Positions 26,675 through 35,830 are shown, numbered from the stretch's first letter. The stretch: 64,000 bases of DNA from an uncultured Bacteroidales bacterium (GCA_903903985.1 CAIVAT010000096.1:1-64000), one strand, 5' to 3'. The notes: a model not told the origin generated them from the letters alone. Numbers and translations: made by a program.

Positions 26675-26776
26675 AATCCAATGAAATTGAATAATTTTGC
26701 AAAACAAATCATCAACGAATGTGTCCCCTTGTTCACAATTCATCAACATAAAAACAACCCTAAAATCCAACAATCT

Positions 26777-27256
26777 ATGAAAAAAACTGCAATCATCCTG
26801 ATTTCCCTGTTTGCCATCACCTTTATTCTATCGTCATGTGGCGGCGGCAGCCAGACTGCATCCGACCAATCAACCGTCAAGGCTACCGGCCCATACGCCG
26901 ACCTGCCCGCCGACATTCAGGCCATGATGCCCCGTGGCGAAGAGATTTACAAAACAAAATGCACGGTGTGCCACCAGGTTACCGGATTGGGGATCGAGAA
27001 TGTATTTCCCCCGTTGGCTAAGTCTGATTACCTGTTAACAGACAAAGTGAGGGCGGTTGCACAAACCCTGAACGGATCAAAACTTGAAATGACCGTAAAT
27101 GGCAAGAAATACACCCAGGAGATGGTGCCTCAGGTTGATACCAAGGAAGATGCCATTGCGGTCATCAATTATGTACTGAATAACTTTGGCAATAAAAATG
27201 GTTTCGTTACATTGGCCGAAGTCCAGGGTGTGGAGATCAAGCCCCGTAAAAAATAG
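26777..27256 (+). CDS. Lipoprotein cytochrome c
   Basis: A 159-residue lipoprotein with the lipobox ILSSC in a clear signal peptide and one haem c site, CTVCH, at residues 62-66. The rest follows the small class I cytochrome c pattern (GLGIENVFPPLAKSDYL, then VNYVLNNFG-like C-terminal helix). It could pass electrons to cbb3 oxidase at the outer face of the inner membrane. The ATG at 26777 is chosen because it begins the signal peptide; the longer in-frame version adds a hydrophilic 32-residue head. The gene closes the cbb3 block before a terminator. Confidence 0.9.
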   Translation: MKKTAIILISLFAITFILSSCGGGSQTASDQSTVKATGPYADLPADIQAMMPRGEEIYKTKCTVCHQVTGLGIENVFPPLAKSDYLLTDKVRAVAQTLNGSKLEMTVNGKKYTQEMVPQVDTKEDAIAVINYVLNNFGNKNGFVTLAEVQGVEIKPRKK

Positions 27257-27273
27257 GATTTCCATTTCCAATT

Positions 27274-27315
27274 ACAAAGAGGCAACCATTTTTCGCATGA
27301 CTGCCTCTTTTTTAT
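27274..27315 (+). terminator. Rho-independent terminator closing the cbb3 locus
   Basis: AAAGAGGCA (27276-27284) pairs with TGCCTCTTT (27302-27310) around a 17-nt loop and is followed by a T-run. Confidence 0.8.
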
Positions 27316-27320
27316 TGAAT

Positions 27321-27392
27321 ACCCCACCCTGACCCGCTACTCAAGGAGTGGGAATTCCCTTTCTCCCCGGGGGGAAGGGGCCAGGGGATGAT
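27321..27392. repeat. GC-rich intergenic hairpin element
   Basis: The stretch has CCCCACCCTGACCC followed by CCCTTTCTCCCC facing GGGGGGAAGGGGCC and AGGGGATGA. It resembles the hairpin halves at 31.44 and 60.29 kb in composition and layout (C-rich arm, GA-rich arm, GGGGnTGA tail) but is more diverged. The gap 27316-27484 holds nothing else. Confidence 0.5.
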
Positions 27393-27484
27393 GTGTTTTT
27401 CTGGAGAATGGACTTGGGGATAGAGACGGGCGATGAGGCATATCGATCAATTATCATTAATTTTGAAAAAAAACAACCTCCTCT

Positions 27485-28843
27485 ATGAAAAGGAATTTCA
27501 ACCGCAGGGATTTTATCAAAACAGTTGCATTGACCGGAGCAGGCGTTGCAATGGGTGATGACGTGATGTCGTCCATTCTGACCGACCGGAGCAGCAGTGT
27601 GTTGCACAAGGCACCCATCTGTAATCCGATGCAAAAAGTTCGCATCGGTTATGTGGGAGTGGGCCTCCAGGGAACATCGCATGTCGAAAACCTGCTGAAG
27701 GTTGAAGGCGCCGAGATTGTTGCTGTTTGCGACATTGTGGAGGGCAAGGTTCAGCGTGCACAGGACATGGTTGAAAAAGCCGGGTTCAAAAGGCCTGAAG
27801 GATATTCAAAAAATGAATTTGACTGGAAGCGCTTGTGTGAACGTAATGACATCGACCTGGTTTACACGGCAACCCCATGGCAATGGCATGTGCCCATTTG
27901 CCTGACAGCCATGAACAACGGAAAACATGCAGCCACGGAAGTTCCGGCAGCCCTCACCATGGACGATTGCTGGGAACTCGTGGAAACATCAGAGAAAACC
28001 GGTAAGTATTGCATCATGATGGAAAACTGCAATTACGATAAGGTGGAAATGATGATCCTCAACATGGTGAAAAAAGGTTTGTTCGGTGAAATGGTGCATG
28101 CCGAATGCGGGTACCTGCACGATTTGCGCGAAGTAAAACACGATATGGAAGGTGAAGGATTGTGGCGGCGCGATTTTTCAATGCACCACAATGGTGATCT
28201 CTATCCTACCCATGGACTGGGTCCCGTCATGCAGTGCCTGGATATCAACCGGGGAAATTATTTTGATTGCATGGTCTCGTATGGCTCCAAAACAAGGGGA
28301 TTGCATGAATATGCAATAGAAAAATTCGGCTCCGACAGCGCACAGGCACATGAAAAATTTATACTGAGCGACGTAGTAACAACCATGATTCGCACCATGA
28401 ACGGCGAAACCATCCTGGTGACACACGACACCAGCCTGCCGCGTCCCTACAGCCGTAACATCCTGATCCAGGGAACCAGGGGGATCGTACGGAAATATCC
28501 GGAGCCGAAAATATATATCGAAGGTGTCAGCAAAACCGACGATCAATGGGAACCGGTCAATAATTACCTGAAAAAATACCAGCATCCGATTTGGGAAGAA
28601 CTGGAGACTGCCAGCAAAGGAGCCGGGCATGGCGGTATGGATTATATCGAAGATTACCGTCTGGTGAATGCCTTGCTCAAAGGAGTGGAACCGGATATGG
28701 ATGTATATGATGCTGTTGCGATGAGTGCTGTTCGGGTGCTCAGCGAACAGTCCATTGCCAGACAGGGAAAAACATTGAAATTCCCTGATTTTACCCGGGG
28801 AATGTGGAAGAAGCCGAGGGAGTTGATGGTTATGAAAAGTTAA
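27485..28843 (+). CDS. Gfo/Idh/MocA oxidoreductase of the GH109 type, Tat signal
   Basis: A 452-residue NAD-dependent enzyme. Residues 1-30 hold a twin-arginine signal (NRRDFIKTVALTGAG). The Rossmann motif is GYVGVGLQGTSH (about 54-65). Downstream are stretches typical of GH109 glycosidases: ATPWQWHVPICLTAMNNGKH, ENCNYDKVEMMILNMVKKG and NGDLYPTHGLGP. GH109 enzymes split alpha-N-acetylgalactosaminides by an NAD-dependent oxidation-elimination mechanism. Substrate remains uncertain because many Bacteroidota paralogues are uncharacterised. The stop codon directly touches an AT-rich inverted repeat. Confidence 0.88.
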   Translation: MKRNFNRRDFIKTVALTGAGVAMGDDVMSSILTDRSSSVLHKAPICNPMQKVRIGYVGVGLQGTSHVENLLKVEGAEIVAVCDIVEGKVQRAQDMVEKAGFKRPEGYSKNEFDWKRLCERNDIDLVYTATPWQWHVPICLTAMNNGKHAATEVPAALTMDDCWELVETSEKTGKYCIMMENCNYDKVEMMILNMVKKGLFGEMVHAECGYLHDLREVKHDMEGEGLWRRDFSMHHNGDLYPTHGLGPVMQCLDINRGNYFDCMVSYGSKTRGLHEYAIEKFGSDSAQAHEKFILSDVVTTMIRTMNGETILVTHDTSLPRPYSRNILIQGTRGIVRKYPEPKIYIEGVSKTDDQWEPVNNYLKKYQHPIWEELETASKGAGHGGMDYIEDYRLVNALLKGVEPDMDVYDAVAMSAVRVLSEQSIARQGKTLKFPDFTRGMWKKPRELMVMKS

Positions 28844-28962
28844 AAATCAAAATGCAAAATGCAAAGTCAAAAATTAAAAATCAAAATACATGTTCAACAC
28901 ATGAAAGAAAAACTGTTTGAGAAGCCGACTCCCTTGCACTTTGCATTTTGCATTTTGATTTT
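28843..28962. repeat. AT-rich inverted repeat between GH109 and M28 genes
   Basis: Two perfectly complementary 25-bp arms lie at 28843-28867 and 28938-28962, each built from AAAATC-AAAATGC-AAAATGC-AAAGT units. The first arm starts at the last base of the GH109 stop codon. The second arm is inside the next gene and encodes its signal-peptide core (LHFAFCILI). Confidence 0.9.
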
Positions 28963-30517
28963 AATTGTTACATTTCCAGTATCCATAGCTGCCCAGCAGA
29001 ATATTGCCGGTCATGCCAGTGCTTCCATCACCCCGATGCTGCTGAAGCAAACAATCGGCTATCTTGCCTCCGATTCCATGAAAGGCCGCGCTACTCCGAG
29101 TGCCGAACTCGATGAAGCCGGGGAGTATATTGCCAGGCAGTTTAAATCTTTTGGATTGCAACCCCTGAACGGTACCTGGTTTCAAGACCTGCAATTTTGT
29201 TATTTCGACCTTGGAGAAAATAATTTCATTTCAGTTGTCAAAGATTTAGAAACAAAGAATTATTTAATAAAAGATGATTTTGTTCCCTATGATATTTCGG
29301 GAAGCGGGCCTGCAGAAAGCGAAGTCGTTTTTGCCGGGTACGGAATAACCGCACCGGAGTATGCATACGATGATTACCGGAACCTGGACGTCAAAGGCAA
29401 GATCGTGGCAGTTTTACGACAGGAGCCGGGACAAACGGATTCTGTCCTGAAATTCTTTAAAGGTCCGGAACTCACGCTTTATGCAGGACTTAACGAAAAG
29501 CAAAAAACCGCAAAGGAGCATGGTGCTGCTGCATTGATGGTCATCTCAGGGCCTCTGAACTATAACACTCTCAAACCAAAGGGTTTTTCATGGCCATCTT
29601 TGTCGAAGATCCTGCCAAAGGATGCGCTGCCAATGGGATTTTGCGGAAGGCCGAAAGAAAATATCCCGATGGTGCAGGTTGGCGAATCGATCATCCGTGA
29701 ATTGTTTGGCTCAGTTGACTCGTTGAAACACATACAGCAGAAGATCGACAAAACCATGCAGCCACTTTCGTTCCTGATCCCGGGGAAAATTTTTGCATTG
29801 AATGTGGGAATTACCGGCAAACCTGTCGGCGGTCGCAATGTGATCGCCTATCTTGAAGGTTCTGATCCGCGACTAAAGGATGAAGCAGTCATCATAGGAG
29901 CGCATTATGATCATATCGGTTACCAAAAGGAGCATCAACCTGGATCGGATTACATTTATAACGGCGCTGACGACAATGCATCCGGTACCAGCGGAGTTTT
30001 GGCGATAGCAAAAGCTTTTGCTTCCATGGCGGAAACACCTGAGCGCAGTGTGATTTTTATTGCATTTGCCGGCGAAGAGAAAGGACTGCTCGGAAGCGCT
30101 ACCTATGTTCGCAACCCGCGCTGGCCACTCGACAAGACCGTAGCCATGCTCAACCTTGATATGATCAGCCGAAACAATCCCGATTCACTTCAGATTATTG
30201 GTGCAGAACAGAATCCCGGTCTGCTGAAAATTGTCAGAAAACAAAATAAATCCATCGGGTTTAACCTGGTTGAAAAAAATCCGGAGTGGCTAAATGGCGG
30301 AAGTGATCACGCCAGTTTCTTCAGGAAAGGAGTGCCGGCAATTTTCTTTTTCACAGGACTACATGCTGATTACCATGAGGTGACAGACAATCCCGATCGT
30401 GTCAATGCAGATAAGGCAGCACGGGTGGCCAGACTTGCATTCATGACCGCGTGGGCTGTCGCCAATCAATGCAAGCATTATAAAATCATCAGGACTGCGG
30501 AAGAGGAGGATGAGTGA
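28901..30517 (+). CDS. M28-family metallopeptidase with PA-type insert, exported
   Basis: A 538-residue exported peptidase. A signal peptide (core LHFAFCILILIVTFPV) is followed by a domain with a PA-like insert (VVFAGYGITAPEYAYDDYRN) and an M28 zinc peptidase domain. The metal ligands are visible in AHYDHIG, NGADDNASGTSG, FAGEEKGLLGS, LNLDMISRN and the late His in FTGLHADYHEVTDNPD. M28 enzymes are co-catalytic zinc aminopeptidases. The start at 28901 is preferred since the longer form from 28859 reads the repeat arm as a hydrophilic head. Oddly, the signal-peptide core is encoded by one arm of an intergenic repeat. Confidence 0.9.
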   Translation: MKEKLFEKPTPLHFAFCILILIVTFPVSIAAQQNIAGHASASITPMLLKQTIGYLASDSMKGRATPSAELDEAGEYIARQFKSFGLQPLNGTWFQDLQFCYFDLGENNFISVVKDLETKNYLIKDDFVPYDISGSGPAESEVVFAGYGITAPEYAYDDYRNLDVKGKIVAVLRQEPGQTDSVLKFFKGPELTLYAGLNEKQKTAKEHGAAALMVISGPLNYNTLKPKGFSWPSLSKILPKDALPMGFCGRPKENIPMVQVGESIIRELFGSVDSLKHIQQKIDKTMQPLSFLIPGKIFALNVGITGKPVGGRNVIAYLEGSDPRLKDEAVIIGAHYDHIGYQKEHQPGSDYIYNGADDNASGTSGVLAIAKAFASMAETPERSVIFIAFAGEEKGLLGSATYVRNPRWPLDKTVAMLNLDMISRNNPDSLQIIGAEQNPGLLKIVRKQNKSIGFNLVEKNPEWLNGGSDHASFFRKGVPAIFFFTGLHADYHEVTDNPDRVNADKAARVARLAFMTAWAVANQCKHYKIIRTAEEEDE

Positions 30518-30546
30518 AGGGCTGAACAACAGATAAAACATTTACC

Positions 30547-31386
30547 ATGAACCTAAAACAGCTTCCGGCAATTGTCCTTTTACTGATTGTGCAGTCCTTG
30601 CAGGCTCAGGAATCATTCAATCTTGTATTCAAATATCAGCCGGGGACAACCTATTGGTACAGGTCTGTTGACACTTTTACTTCCCGGCAGGAGGATAACG
30701 GGCAGGAGATGAAAATTGACGGTGGAAATAACAACCTGCTTAAACTGGAGGTGATTTCAGCTGCATCTGACGGCAGCATGACCTTCATCTCTTCCTATGA
30801 TGAAATGAAGACCATGTTAAAGAGTCCGATGATGGATACGATAATTTCTCAGGATGATCTGAACAGGGATCGTATGAAGGTAGTACTGAGCAAAAATGGA
30901 AAAGAACTCAGCAAAATGATGCTGGATTCTACGGATAATTCCAGGACAAAAAGTATAATGACCATGACTTCCACTCATGATGTCAGTTTTTTTCAGTTAC
31001 CGGGTCGACCTATTGCTGCCGGTGAAAAATGGACTGCGGAAATTAATGACAGCACCAACTTTGGTGGTGGTTACACCTTGAAAACCGGAGCAATTGAATA
31101 TACCCTGACCGGCTTTGAGCAAAAAAACGGGCATAACTGCCTGAAAATAGATTTTTTATCAAAAAGCGAGCAGGTGGGTAAAGTGAAACAGATGGGCATG
31201 GATGTTTATCTCGAAGGAACCGGCGATAGCAAAGGCTCCATCTGGTATGATGCCACGGCGGGTATCCTGGTTCAGCGCGAAAGCACTTCATTAAACGATA
31301 TGACCATTGCCATAACCGGGCCAATGACCCTGTCGATCCCAATGGTTGAGAACATTAAATCTACCTGCAGCCTTGTGGAAAAGTGA
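30547..31386 (+). CDS. Exported hypothetical protein, DUF6263-like
   Basis: A 279-residue exported protein. A signal peptide (residues 1-20, ending LQAQESF) is followed by a beta-rich domain: FKYQPGTTYWYRSVD, then VTSAASDGSMTF-like turns and repeated Met/Ser-rich strands, ending IKSTCSLVEK. The layout resembles the DUF6263 group of periplasmic proteins, but I am not certain of the family. It is 30 bp downstream of the M28 peptidase and on the same strand. Confidence 0.7.
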   Translation: MNLKQLPAIVLLLIVQSLQAQESFNLVFKYQPGTTYWYRSVDTFTSRQEDNGQEMKIDGGNNNLLKLEVISAASDGSMTFISSYDEMKTMLKSPMMDTIISQDDLNRDRMKVVLSKNGKELSKMMLDSTDNSRTKSIMTMTSTHDVSFFQLPGRPIAAGEKWTAEINDSTNFGGGYTLKTGAIEYTLTGFEQKNGHNCLKIDFLSKSEQVGKVKQMGMDVYLEGTGDSKGSIWYDATAGILVQRESTSLNDMTIAITGPMTLSIPMVENIKSTCSLVEK

Positions 31387-31399
31387 AATTGGTGAAATA

Positions 31400-31483
31400 A
31401 TTCTCTTCCTGTCGCAACGACGGGGAATTGACCCAACAACCTTAACCCCCGTCTCCTTCAGGAGAAGGGGTGAAGGGAATGAG
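31400..31483 (-). repeat. Dispersed two-hairpin element, copy 1
   Basis: Read on the minus strand this copy begins CTCATTCCCTTCACCCCTTC, continues through a CTCCTGAAGGAG hairpin and a GGTTAAGGTTGTTGGGT spacer, and ends with CCCCGTCGTTGCGAC. It aligns along its length with the plus-strand sequence at 60284-60380. It fills most of the gap between the DUF6263-like gene and the amylase gene and might serve as a bidirectional terminator for these convergent genes. Confidence 0.8.
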
Positions 31484-31487
31484 ACAA

Positions 31488-32966
31488 TTAAACCGGGTAA
31501 AACCGGAGAAAATGACAATTCCAGGGGCCAAGAGCTACATACAGGCCAGCGTCATGCATCTCATCCCCGTTGCGTTCAAAGGTGATTTCATTCAATGAAT
31601 CGTTCATCCGCCAGTTTTGTGACCGCAGATCACTTCCCGGAATTTTAACCCGGCCCTGCACCGTGCCCGGGGAGTAATTGACGACGATGAGGAAACGATC
31701 GTCACCATCATACCAGCACCAGGAGAGCAGATTTTCAAAACTGCTGTTGCCGGGCCAACCCTGGCACTCACAAAGCTGCCAGTATCCGTCATGAAAAACA
31801 GGATGGGCAATGGCCTGAAGCAGCCGCTGGCAAAAAGCCCTCAATTCGAAATCGGCAACCTCATCCGGACGCCTGCACAGGAAAACCGGTAATTTTATCT
31901 TTCGGCCATCAAACTGCCCTTCATGGTAAAGTTTGGCACCTGGAAGGGTGGAGGAGATCACGGTTGCGGCACGGTTTTTCCCAAGCTGAAAAGCAACAAC
32001 ATGTCTTGGTTCATCATGGTTTTCAATAAACCGGATCATTTTTGACTGGTAACTGAAATCAGCCAGTAAATGAAGACGTATTTCCTCCGCATTACTATGT
32101 TCAAGCCTGTCATACAACCTTTTATCATAACAAAAGTCGAATCCCTGCTGCTGGAGCGTCCATTCTGTGTCCCAGTAAGCTTCTGCAACAAAGATGAACT
32201 CTGGGTTGCTCCTTTTTACTGCCGGAATCAACTCTTCCCAATACTCATATATCGGTTTTGGACCCGCCCGTTTGCCCCAGGTACGTTCAAAAATATCATT
32301 CATCATCAGCATGGCCATGTCGCAGCGCACTCCGTCACATTGTTGTGCAATCAGCGTAACTGTTTCAATCACAGCTTCACGCAATCCCGGGTGGAATGCG
32401 TTTACCTGTAAAACATCTTGCCAGGCGGGATAATAAGGATCTTTGCCGCAGGCAAAAACATACCCGTTGATTTGAACATAGGTAACGGGATCATCACGCA
32501 GATCCTCCTTGTTTCCTGAAATAAAATAATCGGGATACTCCTCCACCCAGGAATGATCGTGCGCCAGGTGGTTAGGTACAAAATCAAGGATGAGTCTTAT
32601 TCCTCTCCGGGCCAGTTGTTCGCGGGCAATGGCAAGACCTTCATCGCCACCCAGTGTTTCATCAACCTTGTATCGTTTAATGCAATAGGGTGATCCAACA
32701 TTATCTGCAAAACTGAAATCAGGCAAAGCCCTGCGGAAATCTTCAAGATTGCCGGCATGCCCGTTTGAAATGGTAACTCCCCGGGGGCTTCGTTCCCAAA
32801 CTCCCATGAGCCAGATGGCATCCATGCGGAGATTTTCAAGTTCATCCCACTTTTCACCGGGCACATTCGCAAGGGTGATGGGGAATTGCATCTGCCGGCC
32901 CATTTCATTGAGCCACACCCATGTGTTTATCTCGTAAATGACAGGATTTTTTTTCCAGGGTTCCAT
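31488..32966 (-). CDS. GH13 alpha-amylase-family glycosidase
   Basis: A 492-residue intracellular (no signal peptide) GH13 enzyme acting on alpha-glucans or related oligosaccharides. The four conserved regions are visible: DFVPNH (129-133 area), GVRCDMAML with nucleophile Asp216, VAEAYWD with acid/base Glu262, and ENHDEPR with Asp318. A C-terminal beta-domain follows (FLIVVNYSPGTVQGRVKIPG). The product specificity cannot be read from sequence. It lies 11 bp downstream of the acyltransferase gene on the same strand. Confidence 0.9.
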   Translation of the reverse strand: MEPWKKNPVIYEINTWVWLNEMGRQMQFPITLANVPGEKWDELENLRMDAIWLMGVWERSPRGVTISNGHAGNLEDFRRALPDFSFADNVGSPYCIKRYKVDETLGGDEGLAIAREQLARRGIRLILDFVPNHLAHDHSWVEEYPDYFISGNKEDLRDDPVTYVQINGYVFACGKDPYYPAWQDVLQVNAFHPGLREAVIETVTLIAQQCDGVRCDMAMLMMNDIFERTWGKRAGPKPIYEYWEELIPAVKRSNPEFIFVAEAYWDTEWTLQQQGFDFCYDKRLYDRLEHSNAEEIRLHLLADFSYQSKMIRFIENHDEPRHVVAFQLGKNRAATVISSTLPGAKLYHEGQFDGRKIKLPVFLCRRPDEVADFELRAFCQRLLQAIAHPVFHDGYWQLCECQGWPGNSSFENLLSWCWYDGDDRFLIVVNYSPGTVQGRVKIPGSDLRSQNWRMNDSLNEITFERNGDEMHDAGLYVALGPWNCHFLRFYPV

Positions 32967-32977
32967 AGGGTTTGTGA

Positions 32978-33769
32978 TCAGGTTTTATTCCAGTGTTCAA
33001 GGTGCGATTGTATAAATTCGACTACCTTTAAATGCTCATCCTTTCCTGGTCCTGCCACATAGAATGGTTTACCAAAGGCGATGTATACATGTTTTGCCGG
33101 GTCGATCGGTCCCACGTATTTTGAAAATTTTCCAAATCCCCAGAAGTCAGTTTTGATCGCTACTGGTATCACTTGCACACCTGCCCTGGCGGCCAGTTTG
33201 GTGCCCAGGGAATTGAATTCAGCGGGGCGAAACTCAACCCTGCGGGTGCTTTGAGGAAAGATGATGATTGAAATTTTTTTTTGCAACCGGTCCTGACCCT
33301 GTTCCATCACCACCCTGAAATCTTCCCGCGGATTTTCCCGGTTTAGCACGATGGGATTTCTCGATCGCATCACATCCTTGAAGGCCCAATGGTTCACCAG
33401 CTCATTCTTTACAACAAAGGTGACCGTCTTCAACGGTTGAATGATCCCTGGGAAAATCATCGTTTCGAGGGTGCTCATGTGGTTGCTTAAAAACAGCACA
33501 GGACCCTGGGTTTGACGGATATTCTCCAACCCGGTAATGTGGATCCTCCCTCCGCATCGTTCCACTGCGGTGAAAATCTCATGCGATGAATCGATCCATT
33601 GCCTGGTATCATACAAACCTTTGCGTGCCAGGCTGCGTGCTTTGAAAACGGATTTCAGGAAATGGCCGGTGAAAATAAACCTCGAATTGAACGGTAACCT
33701 GCTTAATAGATAATAAGGAGTATCTTTCGGTGTATGATATTCGTTTGCAGCTGTAATTTCTGGACGCAT
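32978..33769 (-). CDS. PlsC-type lysophospholipid acyltransferase, variant motifs
   Basis: A 263-residue acyltransferase. The catalytic motif usually written HxxxxD appears as NHMSTLE (His97, Glu102), with Glu instead of Asp, and the FPEGTR block appears as FPQSTRR. The remaining blocks (VIPVAIKTDFWGFG, AFGKPFYV) fit 1-acyl-glycerol-3-phosphate acyltransferases. It therefore belongs to a divergent clade and may use a different acceptor. The gene is followed by the amylase gene. Confidence 0.8.
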   Translation of the reverse strand: MRPEITAANEYHTPKDTPYYLLSRLPFNSRFIFTGHFLKSVFKARSLARKGLYDTRQWIDSSHEIFTAVERCGGRIHITGLENIRQTQGPVLFLSNHMSTLETMIFPGIIQPLKTVTFVVKNELVNHWAFKDVMRSRNPIVLNRENPREDFRVVMEQGQDRLQKKISIIIFPQSTRRVEFRPAEFNSLGTKLAARAGVQVIPVAIKTDFWGFGKFSKYVGPIDPAKHVYIAFGKPFYVAGPGKDEHLKVVEFIQSHLEHWNKT

Positions 33770-33916
33770 CAGTGAGTCATTTTCAATTCCATTTTCAGTA
33801 TTTCCACCTTTTCAATGGGTATCCATGGCGGAAATTCCATAGTTCAAATATAAGGAGTTTTTATCTTCCTGTTGACAGGGAAAAGCAATTGGAAGGGGTG
33901 ATGTGTCTTAAGTTAA

Positions 33917-35797
33917 TCATTTACAATTACATAAAAGAATTTTATCGGCTTGTTGAAAACCCAGACCGGAAGCCACACGTAAATCCTCGCACAAACTCAT
34001 GTCATGGATATAAGTTTTAATGATGGCCCTGTTGAAATATGCTTCCGCAAAATCCGGCTTGAACCGTATGGCTCCGGTTATATTCACGATTGCCTGGCCG
34101 TATGCCTTCATATTGAAATACATGAGTCCGAGCTGGTTATAGGCCGCTGAATAACTTGGCCTCAGGGCAATGGCTTTTCTAACATCCTGAAATGCCTGCA
34201 AGGTATCGTTCAGATTGTAATGAATTATTCCCCTGGTATAGTGATCCTCTGCATTGGCAGCATCAAGTTCAATGCTGGTGTTTAAATCATTCAATGCCCT
34301 TTTAAAATCAGCTAATCGCAATTCCAGCAGACCGCGGGTCTGAACGTAGGTATGTTTTGAAGGATTGAGTAAAACAGCCTTGTCAAAATCACGAGAGGCA
34401 CCAATGGTATCATGCATTGCCCATTTGATTGAACCACGGCTGAAATAATGGTCGGCAACCAGCGAATCAAGCTGAACAGCCCGGTTCAAATCCATAAGTG
34501 CATCAGGAAAGTTGTTCCGGATATTCAGTAAATACATGCCTCTGAACGAGAAGGATAAGGAATGATGCGGTTCTTTTTCAACGAGGTCGTTCATGAGCCT
34601 GTCATAGGTACCCCATACTTTGACTCTGTTATAGGTAATGATTGACAATGAAATCAAAATAGTGAACAAACCCAGATCCAGGTAGTTTTTATATCGGGCA
34701 AAGTTTATATTCCCCTGATTCCGCAGTTTTTCATAAAGGCTGACGGCGATAAAAAAGAGGCCAAGATAAGGAACGTAGCTGTATCGCTCGGAAATAAAAG
34801 CACATCCGGCAGGAATGATTTGCAGGACAACAGAAATAGTGATGAGGAAGAAGAGCCACCCAAAAACAACCTCTTTCCGCAGTGCTTTTAATTTGAAAGT
34901 TAAAAATCCGATTGCAACCAGGATAAAAGGAGACAGGTAAACAAGGAAGGGAAAGAACCCTCCTGATTTTTGAGGATAGAAATGAAACAGCACCAGGTTA
35001 ACCGGCAGGATCGCTTCAAACAGGTACAGGCAAATGCTGCTGCTGACTAAAAATATCCTTTCGTACCAGGGAAAGACCGGTGTAAAATCCATGTCAAAAC
35101 GTATATCCCTTTGCGTATAAAGTGTCAATATGCCAAATCCGGTGGCGAAGATTAAAAAGGGTATTTTGTTAACCAATGCCTTGATGTGGATGCCGGATTT
35201 AAAATAATCAACAGCCAACAGTAAAACCGGCAAAGTGACCGCCATCGGTTTTGATAAGAGTGAGAAAATGAAAAGGAGCAGTGAAAGAATATATTTTCGA
35301 TTTGATTTTGTTGACAAAAAATTCAAATAGGCAATAATGGATGACAGGTAAAACAAAGTGTACAACAGGTCTTTTCGCTGCGAAATCCACGACACTGCCT
35401 CGACATGCATGGGGTGGATGGCGAACAATGCAGAAACAAGCAGTGCAATGTTTTGATTTCCAGAGAGTTTTTTGAATACAATAAAAACAAGTATAATATT
35501 TACAAGATGAAGGAACAGGTTAGTAAGATGATAAGGCATCGGGTTCAAATGCCAGAACCGGTATTCCAATGCCCATGTCAGTGTTGTGACCGGATGGTAA
35601 TTTAAAATATAAGAATTGGAAAAAATATCCAGAATGCCTTTCCAGGATAAATTTGTGATGTATGGGTTAGCGACAATATACTGGGTGTCGTCACTTACGA
35701 ATTCTCCGCCGATCGCACCAGAATAGAGGATGGTCGTGACAATACAAATCACCAAAAGCCAGATGGATTTATTCACCTTGATCACAGGCAGTTCCAT
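33917..35797 (-). CDS. TMTC-like GT-C membrane protein with TPR repeats
   Basis: A 626-residue protein. The N-terminal 400 residues have about 10-11 hydrophobic helices, an acidic first loop (GGEFVSDDTQYIV) typical of GT-C glycosyltransferases, and the stretch HPMHVEAVSWISQRKDLLYT that matches TMTC-type proteins. The C-terminal 200 residues are about five TPR repeats (ADHYFSRGSIKWAMHDTIGA, AEDHYTRGIIHYNLNDTLQA, AAYNQLGLMYFNMKAYGQAI). Animal TMTCs are O-mannosyltransferases of cadherins; bacterial homologues are uncharacterised. A glycosyl transfer role on exported proteins or polymers is inference. Confidence 0.8.
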   Translation of the reverse strand: MELPVIKVNKSIWLLVICIVTTILYSGAIGGEFVSDDTQYIVANPYITNLSWKGILDIFSNSYILNYHPVTTLTWALEYRFWHLNPMPYHLTNLFLHLVNIILVFIVFKKLSGNQNIALLVSALFAIHPMHVEAVSWISQRKDLLYTLFYLSSIIAYLNFLSTKSNRKYILSLLLFIFSLLSKPMAVTLPVLLLAVDYFKSGIHIKALVNKIPFLIFATGFGILTLYTQRDIRFDMDFTPVFPWYERIFLVSSSICLYLFEAILPVNLVLFHFYPQKSGGFFPFLVYLSPFILVAIGFLTFKLKALRKEVVFGWLFFLITISVVLQIIPAGCAFISERYSYVPYLGLFFIAVSLYEKLRNQGNINFARYKNYLDLGLFTILISLSIITYNRVKVWGTYDRLMNDLVEKEPHHSLSFSFRGMYLLNIRNNFPDALMDLNRAVQLDSLVADHYFSRGSIKWAMHDTIGASRDFDKAVLLNPSKHTYVQTRGLLELRLADFKRALNDLNTSIELDAANAEDHYTRGIIHYNLNDTLQAFQDVRKAIALRPSYSAAYNQLGLMYFNMKAYGQAIVNITGAIRFKPDFAEAYFNRAIIKTYIHDMSLCEDLRVASGLGFQQADKILLCNCK

Positions 35798-35830
35798 GAT
35801 ATTTCATTTGGTATATATTGCACGGCAATT

